Origin: Mytilisepta virgata
Lineage: Eukaryota; Mollusca; Bivalvia; Mytilida; Mytilidae
Assembly: GCA_028015205.1 (NCBI GenBank)
Contig: JAPWFG010000025.1
Coordinates: 1,860,001-1,924,000 of the forward strand
Reading direction: 5' to 3'
DNA length: 64,000 nt
Below are positions 55,002 through 64,000 of the stretch, piece by piece. The notes under the pieces are model-generated. The model was not told where the DNA came from. It worked only from the letters and a program-made list of their open reading frames with translations, and ran no database searches. The number at the start of each line of letters is the position of its first letter. Position 1 is the stretch's first letter. Position numbers and translations under genes: made by a program.

Positions 55002-57344
55002 TTATAAAAAACAATCTTCAATGATAGTAGTAGAAGATACTGAATATTTTTCAACCAAATCTTGGTATTTGAAAAAGAATTTCGTAAGAGACCTTTTTAG
55101 ACGCATTTCCTCGTATTCCTGGCTAAGAAGTCTGTCACGCAGATGTTTATGGCGTTCAAGGAAATCAGAGTAGTTGGAACATGCTCTAGCGTAACGAATC
55201 AATTGAGAAATATAAACACCATATGCAGGAGATGTTGGGATATTGCTGCATAGGTAAGGAAAATTTATAATTTTAAAATCAAAATCGTCTCTTTTATCGT
55301 ATATCTTGGTGCTTAGTTTACCACTACTGTCAAATTCGAGATGAAGGTCTAGAAAGGATGCTGTACAAGTTGTTTCTGTAGTTTCTTTAATTTCGAGTTC
55401 TGGTGGATATATCAATGGAAGCCATTGAGCAAAAGAAGGATTGTTCATGGACAAAACATCATCAATATATCTATATGTGAAATTAAAAGATTTAGCATCT
55501 TTCATACGTTTATTCCTCACGAGGTTCTGCAGAAACTCTGTCTCATAGGAATATAAGAACAAATCGGCGAGGAGAGGGGCACAATTAGTACCCATTGGAA
55601 TGCCGATTTGTTGTTGAAAAATCGCTCCTCCAAACGTGACAAATATGTTATCAATGAGGAAATCAAGCATGTCGCAAACCTGTTTTTCAATGTAGCATGT
55701 TTTGTTTTTTGGAGATGTTTTAGAAAAATATGTGGAATTGTAGCCTAATACAACAAAGTTGCGTGAATCATTAAAAGCTTTATGAATCAGTCCCTTTAAA
55801 CGAGATTTGAGTTTATCATGGGGTAAAGTAGTGTAAAGGGTTGAAAAGTCAAAAGTTTTAATAGAACTGATTTCTGAAAAACTGCGCGATTTAAAGTTGT
55901 CAAGTAAATCTTTAGAATTTTTAAGTATCCACATATGATTGATACCACTACGGGAATAGATGGTATCACAACATGCCTGTTGTCCCTCTTTCACTGCAGA
56001 CAATATCTTTGTGAGGTGAACTGACAGCTCCTTGGTGGAACATGATGATGATCCAGCTATGTACCTTTCCTTGTATGGATTTTTATGGAGTTTAGGAATC
56101 CAATACAAGTAAGGCAAGTCCTCACATGTAGTGCTGATATTGAGAGAAGACATGAAAGACTTGTGGTTATTGAGGATATCATCTTTGTCAAAAGTAGTAC
56201 GTTTATATGTGTTATTACCTGGTGTATCCCTATCAATACCTAATTCATGTATTAGGCAGTTGAGGTAATGAGCTTTACATACAAATACTATGTTGTTGGA
56301 AGCTTTGTCTGCAGGGACGATAACATACCTGTCCTGGAGAGAAGTAAGGCAGTCAAGTGCCTCACGATCTTTAAAAACAGATTTGGGTCGTTTATGGGAA
56401 TGTTTTCTGAGGTTAGCAATACGACCCTGTACCAGTGATCGAATGGTACGTACCCAGTCTGACAAGGACTCAACTTCAGGCTCTTGGTCTTTTTCTCTCT
56501 TTATCCATGATCTGGCATAATCTTCAACAGCATCCATAATGGTTTTGAAATTAAGATTCCAATTGAGGCGCTGTGGTTCTCTGAATTTAGGACCATGAGA
56601 AATGAGATTACGTAAGAGTTCATTCTCAATGATATTCAGATCACCAGTGATGACATGACCAGAAGGAGTGTAGTTAAAGGGAGAAGAAGAGCAATCACAA
56701 GTCAGAGGGCATTTGAGGTATTCCTCAATGTTTAGGCTCTGCAATGTCTTTTTATGGTTGAAAATTCTACCACCGATAGTATTAGTATAGCTGTAAGATA
56801 CAATCGGAACAGATTGATTTTTGAAATATGGTGGAATTTTAGAAAGAACCTTTTGACGATGAAGAATGTTGCTGATGTTGATAGCATCTATTCCTTTGTT
56901 CGAAAATGGAATATGGATAAACTTCCGATCATCATTATGAAGAGGTTCAGATTTGACTGGTTTAAAAAGGCGAAATTGCGCTACATCAGAAATAATACTA
57001 GACAATCTGTATTTGGTAGAAAAAGGATCGACACCTCCTTCGTCGAGGGCGAAATCTCGGAGATCTTTAAGGATGGTGACGGGAAGCGAAAAAAGTTTTG
57101 TCCTAATGTGATGAACGCCTAATGGTTGTTGTAAGGAAGACAGTAAGTTGGTATAATTGTCTTTTAGACTTAATGATTTTTGAGGATCGGGTGGGTCTTT
57201 ACTCCGAGGCTTAGGTGGTCTTTTACTATGGCTACGTTTATGTCTAGGATAGGTGTTAAATAAGTTCATCACATTGATTTCACTATTACCTGGACTAGAT
57301 AAATTCCCAATACCTTTAATATTATCATTACAACCATAAGGCAT
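55002..57344 (-). CDS. Penelope-like reverse transcriptase, near full-length (780 codons)
   Basis: This is a retrotransposon polyprotein. N-terminal basic/proline-rich residues come first, followed by CPLTCDCSSSPFNYTPSGHV, then DRYVIVPADKASNNIVFV (RT motif typical of Penelope-like elements) and LPYLYWIPKLHKNPYKERYI. Catalytic motif A is FDFSTLYTTLP (D499), motif B is GIPMGTNCAPLLAD (G581 on) and motif C is YIDD (626-629). The C-terminus lacks a GIY-YIG endonuclease. The open frame continues upstream without Met to 57,464, encoding CRCFIEKIYHH and RTERELFWIKELGTAMPYG, which resembles the end of an N-terminal GIY-YIG domain as in the Naiad clade. A TAG at 57,465-57,467 breaks it. The RT catalytic core itself is intact. 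Confidence 0.82.
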   Translation of the reverse strand: MPYGCNDNIKGIGNLSSPGNSEINVMNLFNTYPRHKRSHSKRPPKPRSKDPPDPQKSLSLKDNYTNLLSSLQQPLGVHHIRTKLFSLPVTILKDLRDFALDEGGVDPFSTKYRLSSIISDVAQFRLFKPVKSEPLHNDDRKFIHIPFSNKGIDAINISNILHRQKVLSKIPPYFKNQSVPIVSYSYTNTIGGRIFNHKKTLQSLNIEEYLKCPLTCDCSSSPFNYTPSGHVITGDLNIIENELLRNLISHGPKFREPQRLNWNLNFKTIMDAVEDYARSWIKREKDQEPEVESLSDWVRTIRSLVQGRIANLRKHSHKRPKSVFKDREALDCLTSLQDRYVIVPADKASNNIVFVCKAHYLNCLIHELGIDRDTPGNNTYKRTTFDKDDILNNHKSFMSSLNISTTCEDLPYLYWIPKLHKNPYKERYIAGSSSCSTKELSVHLTKILSAVKEGQQACCDTIYSRSGINHMWILKNSKDLLDNFKSRSFSEISSIKTFDFSTLYTTLPHDKLKSRLKGLIHKAFNDSRNFVVLGYNSTYFSKTSPKNKTCYIEKQVCDMLDFLIDNIFVTFGGAIFQQQIGIPMGTNCAPLLADLFLYSYETEFLQNLVRNKRMKDAKSFNFTYRYIDDVLSMNNPSFAQWLPLIYPPELEIKETTETTCTASFLDLHLEFDSSGKLSTKIYDKRDDFDFKIINFPYLCSNIPTSPAYGVYISQLIRYARACSNYSDFLERHKHLRDRLLSQEYEEMRLKRSLTKFFFKYQDLVEKYSVSSTTIIEDCFL

Positions 57345-57600
57345 TGCAGTGCCTAACTCTTTTATCCAAAATAACTCTCTTTCGGTGCGGTATGGTTTAC
57401 TAAGTTTAGGACTGTTAGTATGATGGTAAATTTTCTCAATGAAACAACGACAAAACTGAGGATCCTATATTAGATAAAATGGTATGTTGTAAATCTTCAA
57501 GTTCAGTTTGATTAAGTTACAAAATGGATTATCTCTTTCGTGTATAACTCTGTCCTTAGATGATTTTGGCCGTGGTCATCAATGTTTTGGGCTATTATTT
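57345..57600 (-). pseudogene. Probable N-terminal endonuclease remnant of the Penelope-like element
   Basis: In frame with the downstream reverse transcriptase, ~57,540-57,468 reads HERDNPFCNLIKLNLKIYNI, then a TAG, then DPQFCRCFIEKIYHHTNSPK and, closer to the RT, RTERELFWIKELGTA. Cys and His are placed as CxC...HH, and an E-x-x-WI-x-x-L-G-T-x-x-PYG block follows. I remember this pattern from the EN domains of PLEs with permuted domains. I do not see a GIY or YIG motif further upstream, so the domain is truncated. Confidence 0.5.
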
Positions 57601-57689
57601 AGGCATTTTAGCTCGACGGATGTGTCGTAATCGACGATATGTGCACATATTTTGCATCAACATCGGTATAACTGAATAATTAATCTGGT

Positions 57690-57910
57690 TTATAAACAAA
57701 AAAACCAAATGGATAACATGAAAGGTCAACAAAGACATGCCAATCAATCAAAGCAACCCAAATGACAGAACTCCGGGCCAAAAAATCACAAAACACAGCA
57801 GACAGTCAGGATAGTCTGACTTGGTACAGACACTGAACAATGGTAGGGATAAACCCAATCATCCCCTTATCTATCCTGACCTTCTGGAGTATAAAACACA
57901 CTATAACAAC
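57690..57910 (-). mobile_element. UTR-like block upstream of the Penelope-like element (possible pLTR)
   Basis: On the minus strand it reads CATTGTTCAGTGTCTGTACCAAGTCAGACTAT, CCCGGAGTTCTGTCATTT and CATGTCTTTGTTGACCTTTC. It repeats the 'TGTACCAAGTCAG' theme of the downstream block. Pieces of the same text are at 41,935-42,090 and ~2,930-3,000. This fits a partial tandem copy ahead of the element. Confidence 0.45.
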
Positions 57911-58314
57911 TATAACAACCAATACAGTATGATTACCAACAAGATGACCGCTTGCTAGAAATACAACATTAGGCTGGACGGTACATAATTTAAATAGCAG
58001 GGTAAGAATGTGCTCTTTTTTACTGTAAAACTAGCTAAGACTCTCAAATTATTTGTAGGGAGCAACCATTTTATGTTTTTTTTTTTATTATTATTATTAT
58101 TATTTTTGTCCGCAGCATCTCCGAACTTGATTTATTCATCTGGTGCGTTTTTATACGCAATTCAATAAAAAAAAACATTGCTCTTCATTACACATTTCAA
58201 ACTGGTATTTCTTTTCAAACAAGTCCTAGTATATCCACACCCTAATACGGGTTGCTCACCAAAACAAAAGTAAAGTAAGAGTTCGTTTGTAGTTTTAGGT
58301 TTTATTAATATCAA

Positions 58315-58590
58315 TTGCATTGTTTCTCGTTACAAGTCCAGCAAACAGAATCATTAGTTGCAGTAATTGACTGGAATGACCAGATATATCTGGCTATACA
58401 GAAAGACACAGATTACATATTTTCCAAAAAATGTCTTGGGATCATTAAAGACAAAAAGTTCCTACTGAAACAAAAGACGGACTCTTTAATCTTAAATTTT
58501 AAAGGTGTACAAACAATTGACTCAAGCTGTGTTGTAACAAATTTTGTTTGTACCGTAATAGAAAACAATATTAAGATAGCTGAAATATGA
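58315..58590 (+). CDS. Unrecognised small frame, possibly an exon
   Basis: It has 91 codons with a balanced, protein-like composition (QTESLVAVIDWNDQIYLAI, FSKKCLGIIKDKKFLL, GVQTIDSSCVVTNFVCTVI). Just inside its start is CGTTACAAGTCCAG followed by CAAACAGAATC, which could be a splice acceptor, so the real start of coding may be at about 58,339. I recognise no family and see no partner exon with confidence. It may be the last exon of a gene or an element fragment. Confidence 0.25.
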   Translation: MHCFSLQVQQTESLVAVIDWNDQIYLAIQKDTDYIFSKKCLGIIKDKKFLLKQKTDSLILNFKGVQTIDSSCVVTNFVCTVIENNIKIAEI

Positions 58591-58599
58591 GTAAATAAG

Positions 58600-59990
58600 A
58601 TTAAACAGGATGTTGAAACATAGCTTATGAGCTAAGGGTTTATTAAGGAATAGGACCACGCCCCTCTCCATTTTGTTTCACGCGTAATCATTACCAAACC
58701 CTTTATCCTAAACGATTGAATCTAATGGATTTTTATGTTACAGACAAAATGTTATTTTGTATCATCAATAAGTTTAAATTTGCAACCAGCAAGTGTCGTA
58801 TATAATAGAGGAATAGAATTGGCAAATATTAAGAGAAGGCATCTCCCAGTGAGATTTTGAAAGACATTGGTCGACTTTTTCAAATTGACCATAGAACTGA
58901 AATAATTGCAGGGGAAGTAGGCTAATCATTTTGTCGTTTCAAAATTCTACATAATTATATCATCCAAGAGCTCATAATCATGATAATTGTAATACATTAT
59001 CATTAAATTTTGAGTTTTTATTACCTCACCTTGCAGATAGGGCGGTTTGAGGTATTGCTATCAAACTTATTTTTCGTTAAAATTTTTAACATACATGACC
59101 ACATCTTCCTCAGGGTTTAAAGTTTTAAAATTGTATCGGATGGGGTCACCAACCAATCAACACGACCACGCTATTAAAGATCATAATAAAGCACAGGAGG
59201 GGGGCAGCTTTTTATGGCTATCTCTGTAAGTTTCTAGCAGACGTTTATATACTTTAAATTTAATGTGTAAGTATTATACTTGAGTAAGCAATTACAGATT
59301 ACGTGTGTTCCAGTTGATCTAAAACAACGGTTACCAAGAGAATTTCCAGAATATGGAATATTATATTTCAATTATCTTCTCTGAAACCACTAATTTATAA
59401 CTGTAATCAAAGTTGGGAGCAACGGTCTTTTGATCCTTTCTTCTAGTTTTTCAGAATTTTATCCAATCGAAACTATCCAAGATGGTCACCAAAGCAGAAC
59501 TTTTTTTAACATAAGACCTTATACGAAATTTTGCTTAAACTCTTCTTGTAATTGATCCTGGAATATATTTTTTTAAAAATCAATCGTATTTTAATCCCGG
59601 TTGATATTCATTTATGCCTTTTTAAATTCGCCCTTGCTCCCTTTACTTAAATTTGAGAAAGTTACTAAAGTGGAATAGTGTTTCACCAATCACAATAAAA
59701 AAATTATATCAAGGATTGATGTGCGGAGATAATTCAGTTCTTAATTAAATTTTTTAGAATAACGTTCATTGTCTGCATCGGTGACGTTGACATCTTCAAC
59801 CGGTTTTCTACCATTTTCAGTCAACGAAATGGCCATACAATGCATCAATTTATTTCAGTATTTTGTGAAACAGTTTATGACACTTTGTTAGTAATTATAA
59901 TATGCAAAAACTTAAAATTTATATTCATAAGCTTATTTCACTTTGATAATTATGTTGATAACGATTCTTTCAACAATTGGGCCCAATTTT
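58600..59990. other. AT-rich stretch without a recognised gene
   Basis: Only short frames, none with family features. A poly-T/ATT run lies just upstream at 58,075-58,105. Confidence 0.45.
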
Positions 59991-60169
59991 GTAATCTCTG
60001 AAACAAGAAATACAGGTTTGGGTTGATTTTTTTAAATCTGGTCCATCCTGATTTTTCTGGGAGTCATTTAGGTCTTTTGATAATTTTGGTGCCACTTCTT
60101 AAATTTGTATCCGATTTTTATGATTTTTTTATCTATAATTAATGTTTCCTACTGTAAACGGATTTCACT

Positions 60170-60760
60170 CTCTTATTCCTTTAAAGATACAAGGGTCGAA
60201 AAAAAGGACACACCTTAATTTTCAATACTTTTTTATTTCTTGTCCGATCTTGATGATTTTTTCCTCCAGTCGTTTTTATTGTGTAACTATTGTCGTTTCA
60301 GAGATAAAAGGGATTAAAGGGGCAAAATTAGCCACTTTGCATGACACCTACTAAAACTAGTATTTCTTAATTTTTCGTCCAATTTGAATGGGGATTGTCT
60401 CGTGTAATTCACCTTGATGAGTGCTTCTAGTAGTATGTCAACAGATTTTTCTACCTTTTACGATTTTTGAGATATAAGGGGTTAAAAGGACTGAAAGGAG
60501 TAATGCTAGATATGTACTTTTTCAATTTTTTTCATCCAATTCTTATGGCGATTTTATCATTAGTATGTCAACGTATCCTTTCTGTCTTTTATTATTTCCG
60601 AGATAAAAAGGGTTAAAGTTAGAAAATTTGGAGTAAATATCAAATTTTATTTTTTCATCCGATTTCAATGGAGATTTTTTCTTTTCATTTTGAAGAGTGC
60701 TTCCGGTAGTATGTCAACTTTTCCACTTTTCGATAAAAAGGGGTTTAAGGATTTCATTCT
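60170..60760. repeat. Degenerate tandem repeat (GAGATAAAAGGGGTTAAA)
   Basis: The word GAGAT(A)AAAGGGGTTAAAGG recurs at 60,298, 60,467, 60,599 and 60,730, and 'AGTATGTCAAC' at 60,433, 60,563 and 60,708, so the unit is about 130-170 bp and strongly diverged. Confidence 0.6.
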
Positions 60761-61059
60761 GGTTTTATGGTAGGTCTAATATTTTTGTGTGATTTATAAA
60801 ATTATCCCAACACTTTATTGGGTCGAGCATAATAGTATGTTACAGCATAACAAAATTCAAACAATTTCAAACAATTTCTTTGATTCAAGTTCACTCGAAG
60901 TATTGTTCCATTTTATTTTATTCATTATCAGGTCATAGGAAAAAATTATCTTCACGGTTTTTTTTTAATTACATGATTATCATGCATGTTTGATTGAGTA
61001 TTATTTGAACAGATTTTACATTGTTTCATTTAAATCTAAATTGTGTATATATACGTCTT

Positions 61060-61925
61060 TGATAATATTTCTAGAATTCTGAAAACATTTGCCTTGCAGT
61101 TAAATAGAAATGTAAAAAAGTTAGAATTGTGATAAAAATACGTAATATGGAACTAACTAAATTTTGACGACATTTGCATTGAATTTTTATTACAAATTCA
61201 AAAGATCAGATTTTAATAAAATACTGTTTTAAAGTATAAATTTTTAAAATGTAAATGTTATCCGATTTCTTTTAAATAGAAAAGTCAGCAATACAAGATT
61301 TTTAAACAGAATTCTGTTAAAAAAATCATAAACTGCAACCACTAACAGAATTCTGACAACATTGCAAAGCAGTTCAGCAAAATAGCATTTTTTAGCAGAA
61401 ATCTGTTAAACTTTGAATTCTTAAAAAGAAAACCGCAAACTAACAGAATTATGTTAAAGTTTGAATTCCTAGATAAAGGATTCCGTAAACAAACAGACTC
61501 CTGTTAAAAAATTCATTAATTACAAGGGCTATCAGAATTCTGATAACATTTATAAAAAGAACTTTTTAAAGTCTTTATTTTAAAAGGATATATGATTTTT
61601 AACAGAATTCTGATAACATTGCGAAGCAGTTCAGCAGAATATATCTTTTAACAGAATTCTGTTAAAATTTGAATTCTTATAAAAGGAAATCCATATACAG
61701 AATTCTGTTAAACCTTGAATCCTTAAAAAGATATCCGTATACAAACAGAATTCGGTTAAAGTTTTGAATTTTTATAAATCCATAAACTAACGGAATCATA
61801 TTAAAGTTTGAATGGGTAAAGGGAATCTGTCATGCAACATAACTTTGATAAAATTTGTATAACAATTTATACAATAATATAAAATTAAACAAAGTAAAAT
61901 ACTTTCACAGAATTCTGATGGCATA
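61060..61925. repeat. Array of AACAGAATTCTGTTAA palindromes
   Basis: I count about thirteen copies (intact or mutated) of a 14-16-base palindrome centred on GAATTC, many followed by 'AAAGTTTGAATTCTTAAAAAG' or by 'ATAACATTGCAAAGCAGTTCAGCA'. The 'GCAGTTCAGCA' subunit occurs at 61,370 and 61,627, so a larger ~250-bp unit is overlaid on the short one. It is non-coding. Confidence 0.75.
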
Positions 61926-62194
61926 TGCATAACATTATACTGGTAATAGAGAGTTATCATAATATTGCATAGAAATACATTAGTTTTACACTCCTTTTTT
62001 AATAACATGTGTAGTAATCTCAGTTATAATATAATAAATTTTATTGATCTAAATACACATAGTTTGTCCGTTGAGAAAGGAATCCGTCAATTTGATCATA
62101 TGGAAATGATCAAGTACAAATGGAAGCTGTTTATGGCAAATTATCACATAGTGCTATTTTGCATAGCTGATATGACCAAATTGGACCTCATACA

Positions 62195-62492
62195 CAGGGG
62201 CGGGTCCAGGTGTGGGCGTAATTGGCGTACGCCCCCCCTCCCCCACCCTTGTAAAAAAAAACTATTGTAATCTACTTATATTGTATTAAATATGGCAATT
62301 TATCATATACATTAATTAAACACATACTCTGATTTCTTTTAAACTTCCCTAATGGCCATATTTGAAAGGGGGCGTCAGGAACCGTTACATAAGTGCATTT
62401 CACAATTATTTTATGTTTTTAGCAACAAAAAGGTCCAAAAAATTTATTATACGCCCCCCCCCCCCTCTTCAAATATCATGGAAACGCCCCTG
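62195..62492. mobile_element. CAGGGGCG-ended DNA element (hAT-like MITE) nested in repeat X
   Basis: The ends CAGGGGCGGGTCCAGG and GGAAACGCCCCTG give an 8-bp inverted repeat CAGGGGCG. It contains facing C-rich tracts with GTACGCCCCCC. It interrupts the text CCTCATAC…GTCATACATTAAGCC that is continuous in the copy of X at 29,045. The target duplication is unclear (ATAC at best). Confidence 0.6.
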
Positions 62493-63010
62493 ATACGTCA
62501 TACATTAAGCCCCGAAGTCTAATATGTGGCTTCACATATGAATTTCCAATACAATTCCTTTAGAAATCCGTTTCAGCCCCCATATCGGACCCGAGGGCTG
62601 ATATGGATGGATAAATGAATTCTATTGGAAATCCGTATAAGCCCCCGTATCGGACCTGAGAGCTGATACTGATTTATAAAGGAATTCTATTAGAAATCCG
62701 TATCAGCCCTCACGTGCTCACGTAATGCATCCCACTTCCGGTCGTCTGCAACGTCAACAAACAAAATGGGTGACTTGTTAAAAATTTGTTTATTAACACT
62801 ATAAAAAGGTACAGTGTTCCCTATGTCTATGAATTTTTCATATAATTTGGCATTTTAAAAAAAAATCCATATAGCTGCTAAAAGTTTTATTTCTCTGCTA
62901 TTTTCCATATTATTTATGTAGTTGTGTATAGATATTACATTTAAAATATTTGATAAATAGATTATGACGTGGTATTTTCCATATCTGCCCTTGTATCATC
63001 CCTCAACCAG
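62493..63010. repeat. Dispersed repeat 'X', copy 2
   Basis: It matches 29,060-29,560 closely from GTCATACATTAAGCCCCGAAGTC to TGTATCATCCCTC, including AATCCGTATCAGCCCTCACGTGCTCACGTA. Its left edge lies beyond the nested hAT-like element (~62,170). Confidence 0.7.
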
Positions 63011-63309
63011 TATCGTACTATACCTCGGTCTGATTTTGGAGTCTCGTGATATAACAGGACCGATATGGAAAATGACATGTAATAATCTATAATTAAACTA
63101 TATTACGGATTGTCACATGCATGGCGGAAACAACAAATAGGTGAAAAACTAAATACGATGTCGTAAACTTTTCAATGACCTTTCAATGTTTGCAACAGAA
63201 AACACGTTTCGTCTTTAAAAGTACATATCTGACACATCTGTTGATGTTCATTTTCTCGTTCTTTTTCTGTTACCCTACGAAAGTCCATTATAGATTATCC
63301 AGATTAATC

Positions 63310-63650
63310 CATGTTATGCATCTCCCAAGATATTTGGGGTAAAAATTATAATTTTCCACATGCTGTAAGTTGTAGAAAACAGCCATTTATCAAAAACTCT
63401 AGTTTTATTAGCTATAGGAGAGGTCCGCAGCAGTCAGTATAGAATTGTTATCATTATAGACAGCAGATTATATAGACTGATATATTAAAATACTATTTAA
63501 TTAATAAGAGAGGGACTTGTAGCAAGTCTAATCCATGTTATGCATCTCCCGACATCATGAAGATATCTGGGGTAAACATTATAATTTTCCACATGCTGTA
63601 AGTTGTAGAAAACAGCCATTTATGAAAAACTCTAGTTTTAATAGCTGTAT
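63310..63650. repeat. Tandem duplication within the X neighbourhood
   Basis: A ~105-bp text (CCATGTTATGCATCTCCC... to CTCTAGTTTTA(T/A)TAGCT) occurs at 63,310-63,415 and again at 63,534-63,646. Confidence 0.7.
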
Positions 63651-63654
63651 TGTT

Positions 63655-63657
<3 letters not shown>

Positions 63658-63725
<68 letters not shown>
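63658..63725. repeat. (TA)n microsatellite, about 33 units
   Basis: It is an uninterrupted TA run directly followed by ATGGCAATTTC. It produces meaningless YIYIYI frames. Confidence 0.95.
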
Positions 63726-63729
<4 letters not shown>

Positions 63730-63769
63730 ATTTCAACAACCATATGTATGGAAAATTATCACATATTTG

Positions 63770-64000
63770 ACCAAATTGGACCTCATATATCAAGTCCGAA
63801 GTCTAATATGTGGCTTCACATATGAATTTCCAATACAATTCCTTTAGAAATCCGTTTCAGCCCCCATATCGGACCCGAGGGCTGATATGGATGGATAAAT
63901 GAATTCTATTGGAAATCCGTATCATCCCCAATATCGGACCTGAGAGCTGATACAGATTTATAAAGGAATTCTATTAGAAATCCGTATCAGCCCTCGCGTG
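63770..64000. repeat. Dispersed repeat 'X', copy 3, cut by the window end
   Basis: It has the start of X (CCTCATATATCAAGTCCGAAG, GGCTTCACATATGAATTTCC, AATCCGTATCAGCCCTCGCGTG), almost identical to copy 2. Confidence 0.7.

Noticed and set aside
56754..57122. 122-codon plus-strand frame
   Set aside because: It is the antisense shadow of the Penelope-like reverse transcriptase.
63535..63847. Frames with long YIYIYI runs
   Set aside because: They are translations of the (TA)n microsatellite.

Overview
The window looks like nuclear DNA of a bivalve mollusc, probably a mussel (Mytilidae). It is AT-rich and intron-rich, with no bacterial-style operons. It is packed with element types that I associate with bivalve genomes: elements with ~156-bp core repeats, Penelope-like reverse transcriptases, LINE tails with a zinc-knuckle end, a tRNA-derived SINE and several MITE families. 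The organism call is inference; no species marker is present.

The real host genes are two tandem microsomal cytochrome P450 genes, both on the minus strand. Copy B (exons between 39,486 and 51,358) is complete. I could splice ten coding exons with consistent phases into 1,500 nt, or 499 residues, with every P450 hallmark. Copy A (269 to 21,455) has exons 1-8 in the window, and its last two exons lie off the left edge. Over the shared 340 residues I count about 25 substitutions (roughly 93% identity). The homology also covers introns and upstream DNA (window start to ~28.7 kb against ~40.68 to ~54.0 kb), so this is a segmental duplication.

Because the two copies align, each acts as an empty site for the other and shows where mobile DNA landed. 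In copy A these are a 12.1-kb intron 2 bracketed by a ~180-bp direct repeat, a 3.0-kb insertion with an 8-bp target duplication upstream of the gene, and an intact Tc1-type transposon with identical 25-bp terminal repeats. In copy B they are two TTAA-flanked MITEs of one family in opposite orientation. Copy B also carries a tRNA-Ser-like SINE with a 9-bp target duplication in intron 9, where copy A cannot be compared.

Between and beyond the duplicated blocks (28.7-39.2 kb and 54-64 kb) there is no convincing host gene. These parts hold LINE tails, including two head to head at ~36.54 kb, and a 780-codon Penelope-like reverse transcriptase ORF (55,002-57,344, minus) preceded in frame by what looks like the end of an N-terminal GIY-YIG-type domain. 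They also hold two arrays of short palindromes and a dispersed repeat present three times near 29 kb and 62-64 kb. All calls are by eye; no searches or alignments were run.
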